Notes: a model not told the origin generated them from the letters alone. A DNA stretch of 64,000 nucleotides from Edolisoma coerulescens (GCA_013397115.1 VWZW01000996.1:1193611-1257610); one strand, 5' to 3'. Positions 37,451 through 51,096 are shown, numbered from the stretch's first letter. Numbers and translations are program-made.

Positions 37451-40400
37451 CAGGGACAACATGGGAGCCAAGTGCCTGAGAAACCAGCAGGGTCAGTGGA
37501 GTTTTAGCCAACACAGTTAGTGGGGACCAGAGCTATGTGGTAGGTCTTCCAAACATGATAGATAGTGGCATATTCATGCTACGAGCTGAATAGCTTTTTG
37601 AACCCCAGACAATGGAGGGTATACTCCAGTTTTTATAGATGAGTGGTTATACAGTTTTGAATGAACTGCCTGGGATGACACTGAATATTAGGAAAAAAAT
37701 GTATAAAGCCAAGACTTATCTACAATTTTCTATGCAGGGAGCTGAACAAATCTGAGGCAATCTCTGTTTTTTAATGAGGTGAAGCCGAACTATTAATTTC
37801 ATGTTTTTGTGACATGTAGATGGCACCAGAAGAAAGTATCTTCTTTTTTTTTCTTTTTAACTAAAATCTAGTTACTCATAGTAAGGACCCATTCAGTGTC
37901 TAAGTCCTGCACAGCAGCTGGGTGTCCCATTCCCCTGTTTCCCTCCACAGGACTCACTGTGGTGTGCATCCAGCTCAAGTTCTCACTGCTGGACAGTAGC
38001 ACTGATTTATTGGAGAGGGAAAGAAATGTCCAAGTCCTGGTCTTCTTCTTCCCTGCTGGTTGCCCAAGTTCTCTGTGGAACAGAAAGCCACATCTTTTTG
38101 CTGGTCCCTTTCCTTATATGAAAGGAAATAGCTGGGTTTGCCAGGGAATGGACTGGTCTGACAGCTGAAATCAAATGAAAAAACAAAAAGCCTTTAACTT
38201 CTGTTTTCAGAATCTTGGGCCCTACTTATTGTTATTTTCTCCCTTGTTGAAAGTCAGTCTTCCTATACAGGAGGCAATACAGTTAATAGAATTTTTATTT
38301 TGGTAACAAAATTTATCTTTTTCCTTGGAAAAGAAAGAAAAAAGGAAAGCTTCCAAACCATATTCTTACTTAATGTAGACTTCTGGGTTTTCTGCTTTGC
38401 CAACTCAGTCAAGACAAAAAGGAACCAAATGGAGTCTTTCAGCTTATTCGTGTCTTGTGGTCTTATCCATGAATGCTTGGGTTGTGTCCCTGGCATCTGG
38501 ATTTCCAAATTTCTTCCTCTTCAAGCTCTGCCACAGGGTCAGTTTTGCATGGGTGCCTTCTATGCAATGCCTTCAGGCAGTCATGGCAGAGGTGTCGTCA
38601 AGGTTAGCTGTCAGACTATGATTCCCAGGAAAAACCAAAAGAAACAACTGATCAGTGAATTTATCAAAAGACAAAAGGCAGTTTATTTAAATGATTCATC
38701 TGCAGGGCATCTGCAGGGCACAGATATCCAGGGCATGTTGAAAGCCAAGTTTTTACATCTCTGTGCTTGATGAAGATGTGTCTGAACCATTTTCAGAAAT
38801 AAGCATAAAAATTGACCAGTTGACCAATTTCATGTTTCAATTTCACTTTAAGGACTAGGAGTTCATAGTCTTATATAACATTGTGTTACTATGGTGACAG
38901 GCTCCTTAAAATATCTATAAAACATGAAATTGATTGTCTGATTACAATAAGAAGACGTCAGTTTTTCTTTTGCAAACTGTGAAACACAAACATTCTCCTA
39001 CTATCTTACTACTTTTTCTGGGTTTTGTGGTTGCACACAGAGGTAGCAAAAGGGCTTGTGCTGTCATCTAGATACTAAACAAATTCAGGGTAAAAAAGAT
39101 TATATGTAAAATTTTATATGTAGATTTGACAGGAATAACAGCATATTTTAGAAAAACTCAGGCACTCTGTGTTGTCAGAAGACGGTTCTAATAATTTTAT
39201 CCCACATGAAGAATACGGGAGATGCTCAAGGAGTACCCAAGGGTTTCCTGATTTTTTAAAGAAGTGCTGACATCCTCAGCTTTAAGAATAAAGTGTGCAT
39301 GTGTATATACCTTCAAAGACACTAATTTGTCTCAATAACACAATTGTTTCCATACATTCTGGTCATATTGGTCCCTAGGAAGAGAGACACCCAGTCCCCC
39401 CCACCTGCATGACCTGGGAAAGACCTTGTCTAGGCAGCCGATTGCTCAGGAGGCTGTGGCATATCCACAACTGGGGCCAGCTACTGCTCTGCTCTAAGAA
39501 ACTGATGAGAGTATGGGTGGCACATCAGCAGTAGCATCTAATGATAGATTGGCTTTCCTGGAGTAGTGGCTTGGGACAGGTTGTGGCTGTTCTCTGCAAT
39601 TTTTCTGTTGCTTTGCTGTATACAGCTGCAGGTTCTCTATTAAAAAACACTGTGTTTTGACAAAATGTCTCAGCAGAAATCAATTACTTGGGACCTGTGT
39701 ATGAATCCACATATCTTTCTTTTGATAAAATCAACTTTGGAAACAATTTTCTCACAGGCTTTAACTGCAGATATATCAAAAATCTTACTGCAGCCCACAC
39801 AGTTCAGTGAAATGAACTGCATTAGAACCAACCGAACTATTATCCTGGCTTGCCCTAGTCTTATTTAGATAAGAAGAGATGTGAAAAATGTGCAAAATGT
39901 ATGAAACAAGACCAAAAGATAGAGTCAAACATCTGCCTTTATTCTAAATCTTCCCACTTCTAAATTTAAATTAGTATTTCCAAAATACATTTTTGAATAC
40001 ATTTCTTATTTAAAGTAAAGAAAAATCCCCTGTATGGATAGGCTTCAAAACTCCCTAATTATTTCTGAGTCTTGTTATAGTCTGTCAGATAATTGTTTGA
40101 TCTTCCACTCTTTTAAGTCAACGTCAGAACTCTTACTGAGTTTAATGGGTTTAGAACTCAGACTGAAGTAGGGAATTTTAAAAATACAGACTCTTGGCAC
40201 CAGGTATGATAACATTTTTGAAGGTGTATATTATTGAAAAGGTTTTTTTAGCAAGCAGCAGAATTAATTTCTTTGAAGTTTTACAGTCTATTTGGCATAT
40301 GAAAGTACAACAAGCACGCAGGATGTTTGCCCATTGAGGACTCTTGGAAAGTTTTAAATTATGAAAATTCCAAATGCTGTAAATGATGGTTGAAACCCTT

Positions 40401-42453
40401 GTTTGTTTTCATGGTTCCAAATATCCAGATTTTTCACAAAAATTAGTGCACAGTTCCCTCCTGAGTACAGAGCTGCATCTGTGTTGTGGTGACAGCTCCA
40501 TTCTTTATCCCTTCTCTGAGTTCAGACTTCAGTTCTTTGTTGTTTTGAGAACTTATTTTTCTAAGTGCAACTGGCTGAGTGGATTTTGAAACATAACTTT
40601 CAGCAGAAGTAGTCAAGAACTGCCTTTGCATCGGTATCTTGCCGTAGCAATGGATGACTTTTTCCCTCACCAGACCTGAAATCAAATTTACAGACAGAAC
40701 CTGCAAGGGGCTTTGTATCCTTGCAGTTGCCTCCTTGGTAGCTTATGATAGCCTGCAAAAGGAGGTGGTTGTTGTACTTCGTGGGTCTGTCTACTTTAGC
40801 TACTGGCAGTGTGGGTGCAGGGTACCTCCAAGAGGGGGAAAGCATGTCTTCCCTGTGTCCTGCAGCAGGATTCTGCCAGCAACCTACGGAGAGTTGCGGC
40901 GGGGCAGGGGGCTGTGCATTGCATTGCCTACTGGGTACAGATGCTCATAGAACCAAGGTGGTCCACATCAAATCAAACACTGCTCCTCCTTTTTCTTGCA
41001 CCTCACCAGCTGGTAATATGAATGCCCACAATGTGGTAACTCACTTGAGAAATAGGGCATGTGGCTGGTCTATCTGTCTGCTAGTGTTTAATTTATCTCT
41101 TTAGCTCAATGGGGCAAAGATCTTATCCCCTTCCATGGAGAAAATCCTGTGGGGTTGTCAGTTGAGCAACTTCAGTGCTCATTTAGTTCTCTCACAAATT
41201 ACACATCTTACTGGACCAAGACATTAACACTTGCCATGAGGAGATCCCAAGTCAAAAACATGGACAGATCCAGCACAATATTCATCAACACACCAAAGAA
41301 TAAATAGTGCCTAAAATGGATTGCAGAATCATGTACTATATCTGAATTTATTCCTGAAGTAGAGTATGAGGTGCTATTACAGTCAGGATAGTGCTGTGGC
41401 TTGTATGTTAACTGAAACCCTGTGCAAATTATTAAAGAAAGCTTAAAATTGCATTGAGCAAATTAGACTTGCTTAGTTTCCAGGAAAACAGTTTTAATGG
41501 AAGGTGTGTCTTTAGAAAAAGGAATCTGAACTGGAATCCTTGGATGTGAAATGGCAGCTCATCAAACTGCAAGCAGGAATGAGGGACATGGTCAAGGCTT
41601 GGTGGTGAGACTATGCTGGTGTGTGCTGGAAATTGAGTCCAGGAATCTAAGCTTTTTACTGCTGAAATCACTAAGATAACTGACCTTAGTTTTCGGTTTG
41701 TTTTGATGGGGTTTTTTTCTTGAAAAAAAAAGAAGGCAATTAAAATCTCTTTGCTAAAATTTTTGTATGCCAAACTTCAACCTGGGACTGATTTGCCTGG
41801 TCAGAGGGAAGCTGCAGTACATGCCCCCTGATAATGGAAATATCAAACTGCATGACAGGCCCTCCCATGGAGAGGGCAGAATCGGAAGGTGCGCGTTGTT
41901 TGGAACAGGAGGATACCTAACATGTCTATGTGGCACAAAGCACCGCTTTGCAAAGCTACCTCTAAATGAGTCGGAAATAGTCTATCTTCATGCAGTTTTC
42001 TCCTCGGGCTAGTGAACTCTGCCTCTTGGCAGGGCTAGTTAACCCATGTGAAGGGCTGTGCTAATACAGCTAAATTGTGTTTGTTACCCACATTACAAGG
42101 TTTCAGGTCAGGTTGGCTATCTCTGCATTCAACTGCAGCTCGGCAGTGCCAAGTGCATCAAAATCCCTGCAAATGTGAGTCTCTGAGCTTGGCTCCGCCC
42201 ATCCTCCCCAGAGCAAGTTCTTATTGCAGGCAGTGGGAATTCAGCCCCAGGAGCCCATGACTGGGCCTTTAAACATTCAAGACCAACATTTTGAATAATT
42301 GACTCTCTAGTTTGCCTCAGGATATTATGATACTTTTCAAAGACTGGTTCCAATATAGCAATAAGCCACAACAACGTGTGTGTTAGTATGAGATCGGTGC
42401 ATGCCTCCAGTGCATTGGCATGGAGCCTTTACCACCCAAGAAGTATTCCCGAA
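37451..42453. other. Intergenic sequence, no gene recognised
   Basis: Unique DNA. A short imperfect tandem 'gcagggca' occurs at about 38700-38730. Frames of up to 156 codons (38300-38770) have no recognisable motif. Confidence 0.6.
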
Positions 42454-42518
42454 GTGATCCAAAGCCTACTGAAATCTGGGGAAAACTTTCTATTGACTTC
42501 TGTGGGCTTTGGATCAGT
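42454..42518. mobile_element. Palindromic MITE relic
   Basis: GATCCAAAGCC (42456-42466) and its exact reverse complement GGCTTTGGATC (42505-42515) flank a core containing 'ctattgacttctgtgggc'. The pattern matches the common sauropsid palindromic MITE ('gatccaaagccc...attgacttcaatgggctttggatc'). I associate it with Chompy-like Harbinger MITEs, but the family name is from memory. Confidence 0.65.
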
Positions 42519-43334
42519 CCCAGAGATTCCCATGCCTCATATGAGGACTGTTTACATGAAATAATCATTAGCTAAAATATACAAACAATTCATGGAACAA
42601 GGACCAGCACCTAGGACTCTTCTCCTTTGTAATGGATGCAGAGTCATATCCTTTCTTGTTTTCTCTCTCTCTGGGTCTCAGTGTTTGTTTTTGCTGCAGT
42701 CTGGCAACTTCAACACAGTGGTGGCTGGAGCACTCCCTGGGGACTTGGAAGCTGAACCACTCCAGATAGGAAACTACCATAGGCTCCATATTTCTTCCAT
42801 GTTCTTCAGGAACGCCCTAACTGCTAAGTTGTTGTATACAAAGCAGTTGTTGTCAGCTCTTCCATTGTCTAGGTTTTACAAAATGTGGTACGAGCCACTC
42901 TTTTGTCTATCTAGGTCTTTTAAGTTAGTGCCTTTGGCAGTGACATCTGGGTACATAATTAGTTTTGCTTATCCTCCTGTTGAAGACAAATAGAGATGGA
43001 AACCTCCAAATAAAAGCTCCCAGATTCAGGGTTATCAAGAGGACTTATTCAGGTATTACTCTGGCACCAGCATTTTTTTATTGTGGAATGGGAGCTTCTT
43101 GGTGAGTAAACTTTGATAATTGGTTCTGAAAAGGTTGTAGAGGTGATGATAAGATCTGAGGTTACAGGAATGTGCTAGCTCTTTGGTGATCGTACAAGTA
43201 GAGTGGTATTTCCACAGCCAGATTAGTTAAAATATCCCAGTAGGGAAGGAATTTAAATGCTCACAATTCTTTAATCAGTATCCCCACAGAATAATAAATT
43301 AATACATTTATTTCTGAGATAAAGATGAGGGATT
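42519..43334. other. Intergenic sequence, no gene recognised
   Basis: Nothing recognised. Confidence 0.6.
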
Positions 43335-43575
43335 TTTTCAAATCATTTAATCTACAGGCATATTGATTAATGTATTAATGGAGAAGCAATAATCTAATGA
43401 AGCATTTAGGTAATGTGTTGTTAACAATGAATGTGCTGTTAATAATAGTTAATGTATACTGTTTCGTTAAATGTACACTCATTAATCAAAACAGAGCAAG
43501 CCACGACAGTGCTAAGTATTGCTCTATCAGTGTATTGTTAGCTTGGACAGTGCTGTTAATTATAGGCCAGATGTT
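43335..43575. promoter_or_regulatory. Candidate regulatory element rich in TAAT/GTTAAT motifs
   Basis: A dense set of homeodomain-type words (ATTGATTAAT, GTATTAATGG, CATTAATCAA) and HNF1-like half sites (GTTAATAATAGTTAA at about 43438-43452, GTTAATTATA at 43555-43564) occurs in 240 bases. GTGCTGTTAATWATA occurs twice (43433-43447 and 43550-43564). This is a prediction from motifs only. Confidence 0.3.
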
Positions 43576-44865
43576 GATAATCTTTCTCAGCTCAAGGAGT
43601 TACTTGTCCCATCAATAGCCTCAGGGGATATTTCTACATTCACTCTGAGATGCTCCCTGAGGCTGCTCCCAAGACCACATGCACTGAGTCTGCCTCTCCA
43701 CCAGTAAATTAAATGGTGCCAGGGCACTGGAACTTAAGTCATCAGAGCAGTTGCTGACATGATTTTGGCCTGGGCCACCAAGAACTTCCCGAAACAATTC
43801 CCTGGCACGACTGGGGACACAGCAGAGGCCAGAGACTGTTCCCTGGTGGCCATACGAGTCTGGCCACCCTGGTTTGGGAAGTAAGAGAATTTAATACTAA
43901 TGGCATGGTACACTGTGAGTTGGCCAGTTTTGATGCTGGAGAATGGTCCCATGCAAGTGTCATTCATTAGTGTAAGTGCAGCTGGGCTGCACAAAGAGCA
44001 AAATCTGCAAGCACAGCCCCAGCTGTGGCTGAAATCAATCTTTGCAGAGTCCCAGAGACTCACGCTCAGCTCACGAGCCTGTGGTGCACCCCACAGGCCC
44101 CCATCCCAAAGACAGCTCTGCCAGGAACACGAGTACAAGCAGGAACTGGGGGCATCAAGGGCAACCCTCTTCCCCCAATACATGGGCATCCCTGTGGGTT
44201 CTAGTAGGTGCTTCTGCAGTGCTACAGGTACTGCTAGTTGCCTGCAAGCAGTTTTCCTTTCTATTTGTTGCAAACAATGGATTATAGACGTTCAGGTACT
44301 TGAAACACCTATGGAGGCCCTTCAAATAAGGACACAGGTGCATCTGTGGCACTCTCTTGTAGTTTACACGGATATTGACTGCTAGTCCAGTCTGGTGTGT
44401 TCAGTGTGCTCACTCGTCTGTGAAAAGTCACTTGTGACCATAGTGTTCTGCAAAACTGAGCCTGAGGTAACCAAACCAAATATTGTCTCTTACTTCAAGC
44501 AGTAGATACATATATACAGATATATTGCTGACTTGGAGCAATTGTTGATAGAGCAAGTTCTGATGCTGCAGTTAAATTGCGCTGAGTCATTAATCAGTGG
44601 TCCTACTTTATTGTTTTTGACATCACTTTCTACAGGTTGAAGAAGTTTACCTTTACAAGAAGCAGAAAGCTGACAGATATAGTAGATAATTCTGTTATGC
44701 CTGTTTAGAAATGATTAATGCTAAACTTTTGAACAGGTCTGCCTTGAAAAGGAAATGTCACCTGTTCAAATGCAGCTTTGTATGTTCTCCTGTGGTAATG
44801 TATTCAGTGCTTATCAACATGCTGATCTGCTGCTAGTTTCAGGGAGTAAATGTGAGTTTCAGCAA
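43576..44865. other. Intergenic sequence, no gene recognised
   Basis: A locally less AT-rich stretch (43740-44390) has long frames on both strands (179 codons on -, 161 on +). They overlap one another and have no known motif, so they are treated as chance. Confidence 0.6.
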
Positions 44866-44950
44866 GTGAAGCCTGATCCTGCAGGTGCATGTTTAGGCAA
44901 AACTACCATTAATTTTAATGAGAGTTTGTCTTATTCAAAAGTGCCCGATG
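44866..44950. mobile_element. MITE-like relic
   Basis: 'aagcctgatcctgcagg' followed by 'taggcaaaactaccattaat' and 'taatgagagtttgtctta' follows the order of the palindromic MITE form 'gcctgatcctgcag...ggcaaaactcccattgac...gggagttttgcct'. The arms are diverged. Confidence 0.55.
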
Positions 44951-46150
44951 AAGCCAGCGAGTGGGTAAAGAAATACGTGAGCACAAGGGTGGGTTTTTGT
45001 TGCCCAAAATACATTGATGTGCCTTTGAGACTTCCACTCCAGAGTGTTTGGAGTTTGCTTGAATTTTTCATGCAAAACCAATCATTGGAACATTTTTATG
45101 TTTTATTAAATTCTCATTTTATTTCACTCCCTTCCGGCTGCTTAATAAAGAGTTTCCAGCTGTTTGTATTTCCACTTGGTAGATAAAGTAGACTCTTATT
45201 TTGCAAAGCACTCAGGAACATTTATAACTTCAAGTGTGTGAATGGTATCTTCTGAACTCGATTAACTATCAGTGGGCTTGAAAATAGTGACTAAAAATAT
45301 AGATGCAGGGCAATGGGATTTTTAAAGGTGTTTAAACATGTTCATCACTTGCTTTGTAATGATTTCTTTAGTACTCCATGTAGTAATTAGAGAATAACAA
45401 CTGCAGAGCCCACTTGTACGGTAATGTATTTCAACAAATTGCAGTTTCTGTATTAAGGAGAATTAGGAAAAACAGGTTGAATTTAACAGGAGTGCAAGAA
45501 ATAAAGAGAGAGCAAATGGTAGCAATACATGAATGTCATTTCCTCTCCAGAGTTATGTTAACCATCTACAGGTTTGTTACCACACCACCTCTCAGATGTA
45601 CTAGGATCCCAATCTTTCTGGTACTAAGCAAAATAAGAACTCTTATGATCTATCACATTGTTTGAAGAACTCCAACTGTTTCTTCTCTTCATGATTTGCC
45701 CATGAGCTGTTCACGTTTTCCATGAATTTGTCCATTGTTTGGATTTGTATGAAATTTATTTTCTGGGAAAAGCCTATTAATTAACTAACCAAGGAACCAA
45801 AGATTGGGGCCAAAGGGCCAGATTTTCAAGCAATCACTAGGGAGAGTTCTGTTTATACATATTTCATGGGAGGGGTTATAATTTCAAAAATAATTGTGGT
45901 GGTTTGGAATTTGTAAATGCTTTGGGTGGATATTGTTACATACTAAGTTTTTGAAGTAACTAACATTCAAAAGACATTCTTAGTCATTTAACTATTCAGT
46001 ATTTGAGCTTCTCCTTAGAAAGTAGTTTGACAAATACCAACACCATGGAAACTGTAATATTTATGTACTGATCGAATACAAATAGAACATTTCCCCAACC
46101 ACTTATCTCTGTACAGGGTAGACAGTTCCTCATTCCAGATCTGTCCCTCT
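44951..46150. other. Intergenic sequence, no gene recognised
   Basis: AT-rich. A MITE-like 'gggccagattttcaagc' start is at about 45826. Confidence 0.6.
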
Positions 46151-46178
46151 GTCTGTCTATCTATCTATCTATCTATCC
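46151..46178. repeat. Tetranucleotide microsatellite (TCTA)n
   Basis: About six TCTA units preceded by GTCT units. Confidence 0.9.
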
Positions 46179-48211
46179 ATATTAACCTTGCCATATTCAA
46201 TTCTTAATGCATATTACGAGAATTGTCTCAATAAAATTTTTGTTCTACACGTTCTGTCATTGATCTGTTTGTATATCTATAATGCATTGATAATCCATTT
46301 GATCCTTCAGGTTTGTCACAGCTGAAACTGCAATTCAGTATGTCTCCTTTTCTCTGCTGTAAAGCTGCCTGCAGACCTTATAGGGCCAGTGGATGAAAGA
46401 GCCACTGGACTTTAGTACCTCCCGTGTCACTGCGCAGAGAAAATTCAGCAGGAAATGGAAGGCTTTTGGTAGAATTTTTTTTCTGGTTATTTTCTTCCTT
46501 GTCATGTGCCCTACTACAGTAATGTAGAAAGACACAGCTCTTCTCAGCTGCAAGAAGGATGCACTCTCCACCTGGCTTTTCCTATCATCCTTGTCCCTCG
46601 TGATAAAACAGCACCATGGCCACTGTTGGAGACTTTCCACTGCTCTCCTGCAAAAGCCCACAGGACTCCCAGGGTATGCAAGTAACAGTCTGGTTCACCT
46701 CCCGTCCCCATGTAACACTGAGTGGAGCTGCACACCCTGTCTGAAAAATAGAAATCATTACGTGATCACAAATCACTAACTGGTCATGCACCATACACAA
46801 GCATAAATTATTATCAAATTTAAATTATTTATCAGGTTAAAATGTACTGCCTTTCACTGCACACAGAAATAAAAGAGTCTTTTCAAAAAAAAACCGCAAA
46901 AAATCCTTCTACTGCATGAATTGCCAGGTCCTGAAATGTCATTCCTGACACTGATTAAAGTAAAAACTACAAAATAGTGGTTGTTTGATGACAACCTCTA
47001 TAATGATGCCCAAGGTTTTTGTTTCTTCGCTTGTTCTGTGTACCAATATGGACCTAGTGTAAACAGAAACAAGAGCTTTCATTGCCTTGTATTCAAGCAG
47101 CTGCAATAAAAACTCCTAATGGAAGAGGAGGAAAGAAGAGAGAAAAGATCAAATGCCCTAAAAGATATTTACACAACATAAGAGTTTTCTAGCCATGAGA
47201 AACTATTCTGAGGTTACATACAGGGAGTGAAGAAAGAAACTGCACTTTCAGAAAACTTAGTGACAAGAATAGGTGGGAAAACAATTACGTTGCATGACTA
47301 ACCTCTTTGTACAGACACATTATATGGCAAATGCCAAAGCAAACAGTTTATAAGTGAAGCATTGCTGTCTGATCAGAAGTATTTATAAATGCCTGTAGTA
47401 TGAGTGTGTTTAGTGTACTTTTTCTTTTTTATGATGCAAAGTTCATTAAATCGCTGATAGAAAAGTTCAGGCATTTATTTTAAAAATTGTTTTACTTTAG
47501 GATTTTGTTTAGAATTTAAGGATAACTTCATGTTTCAGCATGAAAATATTATTGTAATTTGCCCTTTCCTTCTTGGAGTGGATAACTAACCTACTGAAGG
47601 GTGGGGGAACAGTGGATAAATATTTGGTGAGAATTTTCTGACACCGTATTTCATGATGTTGTGAGCAAGGTAATGAAAAACAGCCTACAGGAAATAATTG
47701 GGCAGAAGGACAGCCTGAAACATCTTTCTTAAAGAGTAAGCATTCACTGCAAAATTGTGAAGTCCTTGAGTCGGGTCCTTGCAGACTTTTATCTTCATCC
47801 CAGCCTTAATCTGACTTTTCATGGAGGGTCCAGACAGCAGGCTAGAGAGCAAACACACGCACATGCACACCCTCTCACAGTTAATTAGCAGATGGCACCA
47901 ATAGGATGATGCTCCAAGCACGTTGGAGATCTTCACAGATCAAAAGGGCAAAGTGGGGGAATGGCCTGAAATTCACAGAGAGAAACTAAGCAGGGGGAAG
48001 AGGAGAGAACTGCAGTTTAGAAGGAAAAATCAAACACACAAATAAAATAGAGATTAATGAGAGTTACAGCAGCACAACAAGAAAGGATTACTATGAAGCA
48101 CAAGCAAAGTGATCAATTTGAGGCTGTTGTGAACAAGAAAAATTCAGCATTATGTGATTGAGAACATCATCTGTAAGAGATAGGAAGTGACTGCTTAGCT
48201 CTGTTTGGCAT
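46179..48211. other. Intergenic sequence, no gene recognised
   Basis: Unique AT-rich DNA without a recognisable repeat or gene. Confidence 0.6.
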
Positions 48212-48553
48212 TGATGAAACCTCAGCTGGAAGATTCTACCCTCTTTTGGGTGCTGCACTTGAACAAGGATATAGGCAAACTCCAGGAGAGGGTAAAAGCA
48301 GAGGAAGAGGTTTAGAAAACAGGACATACAAAAGAAGAGCGACAGAAAGAGAATTACTTGGTCTAAAAGGGAAAGACTGAAGAGGGGATGCAAAAGTCTG
48401 CTACAGTAAGGAGATTACCATTAAAAGATAGATTCTCTTGAGGGAATTGAAAATCTCCTTTTTTGGATGGGCTAGAAAAATGTCTGTAGGGGTGATTTGG
48501 GAACACAGAAACCTCTTAAGGTCATTTCCAGCCTTATTCTTTGCATTCATTGA
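48212..48553 (+). mobile_element. Ancient CR1/L3-type LINE fragment with internal deletion
   Basis: 'tgaaacctcagctggaag', 'ttttgggtgctgcacttga', 'actccaggagagggt' and 'gagaattacttggtctaaaa' follow in the order of the L3/CR1 3' region ('acctcatctggagta...tctgggtgccgcacttca...actggagagggtcc'). After about 48420 the sequence jumps to the terminal part ('ggatgggct...gtctgtaggggtg...aggtcatttccagccttat'). About 300 bases of the usual middle are missing. It is strongly diverged, hence old. Confidence 0.6.
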
Positions 48554-50943
48554 CCCACCACATAAAACTGAAATCAAACATCTAATTTAAAATTGATTAT
48601 TAGGAGACTTCTTGGAGTGGTATATTTTTAACATGGCACCCTACTACTTTTTGTCTACAGAAAGAAAATCTCGTCGTTCTGATGTCAGTGTTTTCTTATT
48701 ACTTGATGATTTTCATGAACAGTCAGGAATATTCATATTGAAGCTTTAAATTTTCTAAATCAGAATCATGTTTCAAAGGGTTTTGCTGTAGTGTTGTGGA
48801 AATTTATTAGATGGCAAATACCCCTTTCATCTGTTTCCTTCCAAATAGTTAATCCCAAAGGGTAAAGTTTTAACCTCTCTCTCAGAACAATTGTAACATT
48901 TTTATTTAATGTACATACTGACATTTAGTTTTAAAATACATGTTTCCAATTGCTTTTTATTTTTCTAGATTCTCATTTCCAAGCCCTTTCTCAGTATTTT
49001 TTAATGACACTAGGGATGTTCATTTGTATCACTTTGCATTGTTTTTTGTTTCAGAGCACTTGTCCTTTACAAATATACCTACCTATAAGTACTGACCTCT
49101 GGATGTTGTCCTCAGTATACTCAATGAGAAAAGTTTGTGAGAATAATTGGCTTTTTTGTTATCTCAGTAACATCTTGTTACTGTATCATGAATGACATGA
49201 ATGTCTTGAATTGAGAAGAAAATGTGCTGCACAGATTTCAAGTTGCATTTAGCATTCTGCTTAAAAGAAAGCCAAAATGCTTCATTTTTTTTTGCATCAG
49301 AGAAAATGGAGAAGCAGTTTTCCTTTAGAAGAAAAGTTGTGAATGTGACAATAATTTAAAAAATATTTTTTCTTAAATCCACACTTCTTTCAGCAAAAGA
49401 ACTTGAGTCCTGTCAATAGCATTCATTACGAGATCCATTTGTTAGCAAAGAGACACACATAAATTAATGGCTGACAGAGTACAAGGTTGTGCTCACTGTA
49501 ATAGTAAAGCAGGCTCTGTTGTGTGGAGAGTGAGGTAATAGACCGTCGGCTTTAAGGCACGTAAAGGATCAGACATTGCTGCAGCTGATGCGAGGGATGT
49601 ATCATCTGTACAGATTCATGAACAGCAGAGATTCTGTAGTCACAGGATGGGAATTTTTTTTAACCTAGGATTTAGTTGGGGGTTTAGTGCATTCTTTGTG
49701 GGCTGCACATCAGTGCACACAAAAGGCTTCTCCTATAATAACTGCAATACAATTAGTATTCACCTTCTGTGCAGTTGTGAGATGTCTGTGTTCACCTTCC
49801 TCCCACAGGGGTGGCTGCAGGTTGTCTGGAACAGAGCTCCAGCCCCAGCCCAGCCCATAGGCCATGGATGCCTGGCCCAACCGTAAAAGGAAATGTTTTC
49901 CTGTAGGGACATGGCAGCGGAGAAAGTGTTGCGGCCCTGGGGCATGAGTGAGGCAGGCGCCTGGCAGCACAGCTGTCAGGTCTCTGAGGCATGAAGTCAC
50001 TGAAGCCACCCCACAGCTGTCACAGCCACCGATAAGTTCTGCGTCTCTGCTGCCTAATGCCATCAGCAGGCCTGCATGGGATGCCCAGCAAGGTTGCCAG
50101 GTATTCCATGGAGATTCTCTCTCCAGAAACCCAAAGCTGACTCTTTCTTGGTAAGAGTTCATGGGCAGTTCCACACAGCTGCAGGGATCTCAGGAGACCT
50201 GCTTGTTATTCCAGCCTGTTCACCTGGGAAGGTGTGTGTACATCAAGGGTGCTCCTCCTGTGGTTATTTTCCCTTTGAGGCGAAGGTGAGGGAGGTGAAA
50301 TTATTTGCCTGGTATATATTTCTTTGTGGTAATGGGCAAACACCTTTTTCTTGCTGTTGGCTTCCCTTGATTGAACCTGCAAAGCCACACATCTTTGCTA
50401 TGTATTTACCCAGCCTGTAGGGCACCATATTCTGGTTTCATTCTTCAGGTTTCCTTGAAGCCAGTGAAGCAGGACTGGCTCTTGGAAGTGCAGAGGCTGG
50501 GATACAACCCATATTTACACCGTGTTGTGCTGTAACTGTCCAGGTTATGTCAAAGGATGCATTAGGACCAACACAGACAATAACTCACTTCTCTCACTTC
50601 TAAAATCAGCAAGACACATTTTTTTTATTGCATGGATTTTTATCCCGTTGTAAATCCCAAATTTTTAGGAACTTATTTCTGTTAATGATTTGAAGTCAAG
50701 TCTTGCCATACAATGGAGTTGAGTAAAGGGAAATAAATGATTCTTACTTTATCATGTCTGCTTGAAAATTAGCAGAGATTCTCCACTACTTTCAAATCAG
50801 ACTAAAACTTTCCTGAAACAAGGCAGAAGACTATGATCAGATCTGAACAAAATACAGAGAGATATGTACTCTGTGCTTGCAGCTGTCTAAACAGCTTCAA
50901 GCACAAGAGTATAGAAATGTACTCTAGTATAGAATATAGAAAT
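48554..50943. other. Intergenic sequence, no gene recognised
   Basis: 49490-49630 is a balanced, CpG-containing, non-repetitive stretch that could be a conserved element. 49790-50150 is GC-richer with chance frames on both strands (154 codons on -). Confidence 0.55.
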
Positions 50944-51096
50944 TCTTTACTATAAAGGTGGTCAGGCACTGGAACAGGTTGCACAGAGAGGTTGTGGACT
51001 CCCCATTCCTGGAGGTGTTCAAGACCAGGCTGGGGGGTTGAAACTAGATGACATTTGAGGTGCCTTCCAGCACAAACCATAGTACAATTCTACTGG
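50944..51096 (+). mobile_element. CR1 LINE 3' fragment
   Basis: 'ggcactggaacaggttgcac', 'attcctggaggtgttcaaga', 'aactagatgacatttgagg' and 'gccttccagcacaaaccata' are the CR1 3' landmarks in order on the + strand, ending at 'acaattctac'. Confidence 0.9.

Noticed and set aside
38300..38770. 156-codon frame on the + strand
   Set aside because: Overlapped by other frames, low-complexity start and no recognisable domain.
43734..44385. 179-codon (-) and 161-codon (+) frames over the same stretch
   Set aside because: They occupy opposite strands of a locally stop-poor stretch. Neither shows a family motif, so at most one could be real and neither is supported.
49710..50174. 154-codon frame on the - strand
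   Set aside because: GC-rich local sequence with several competing frames and no recognisable protein.
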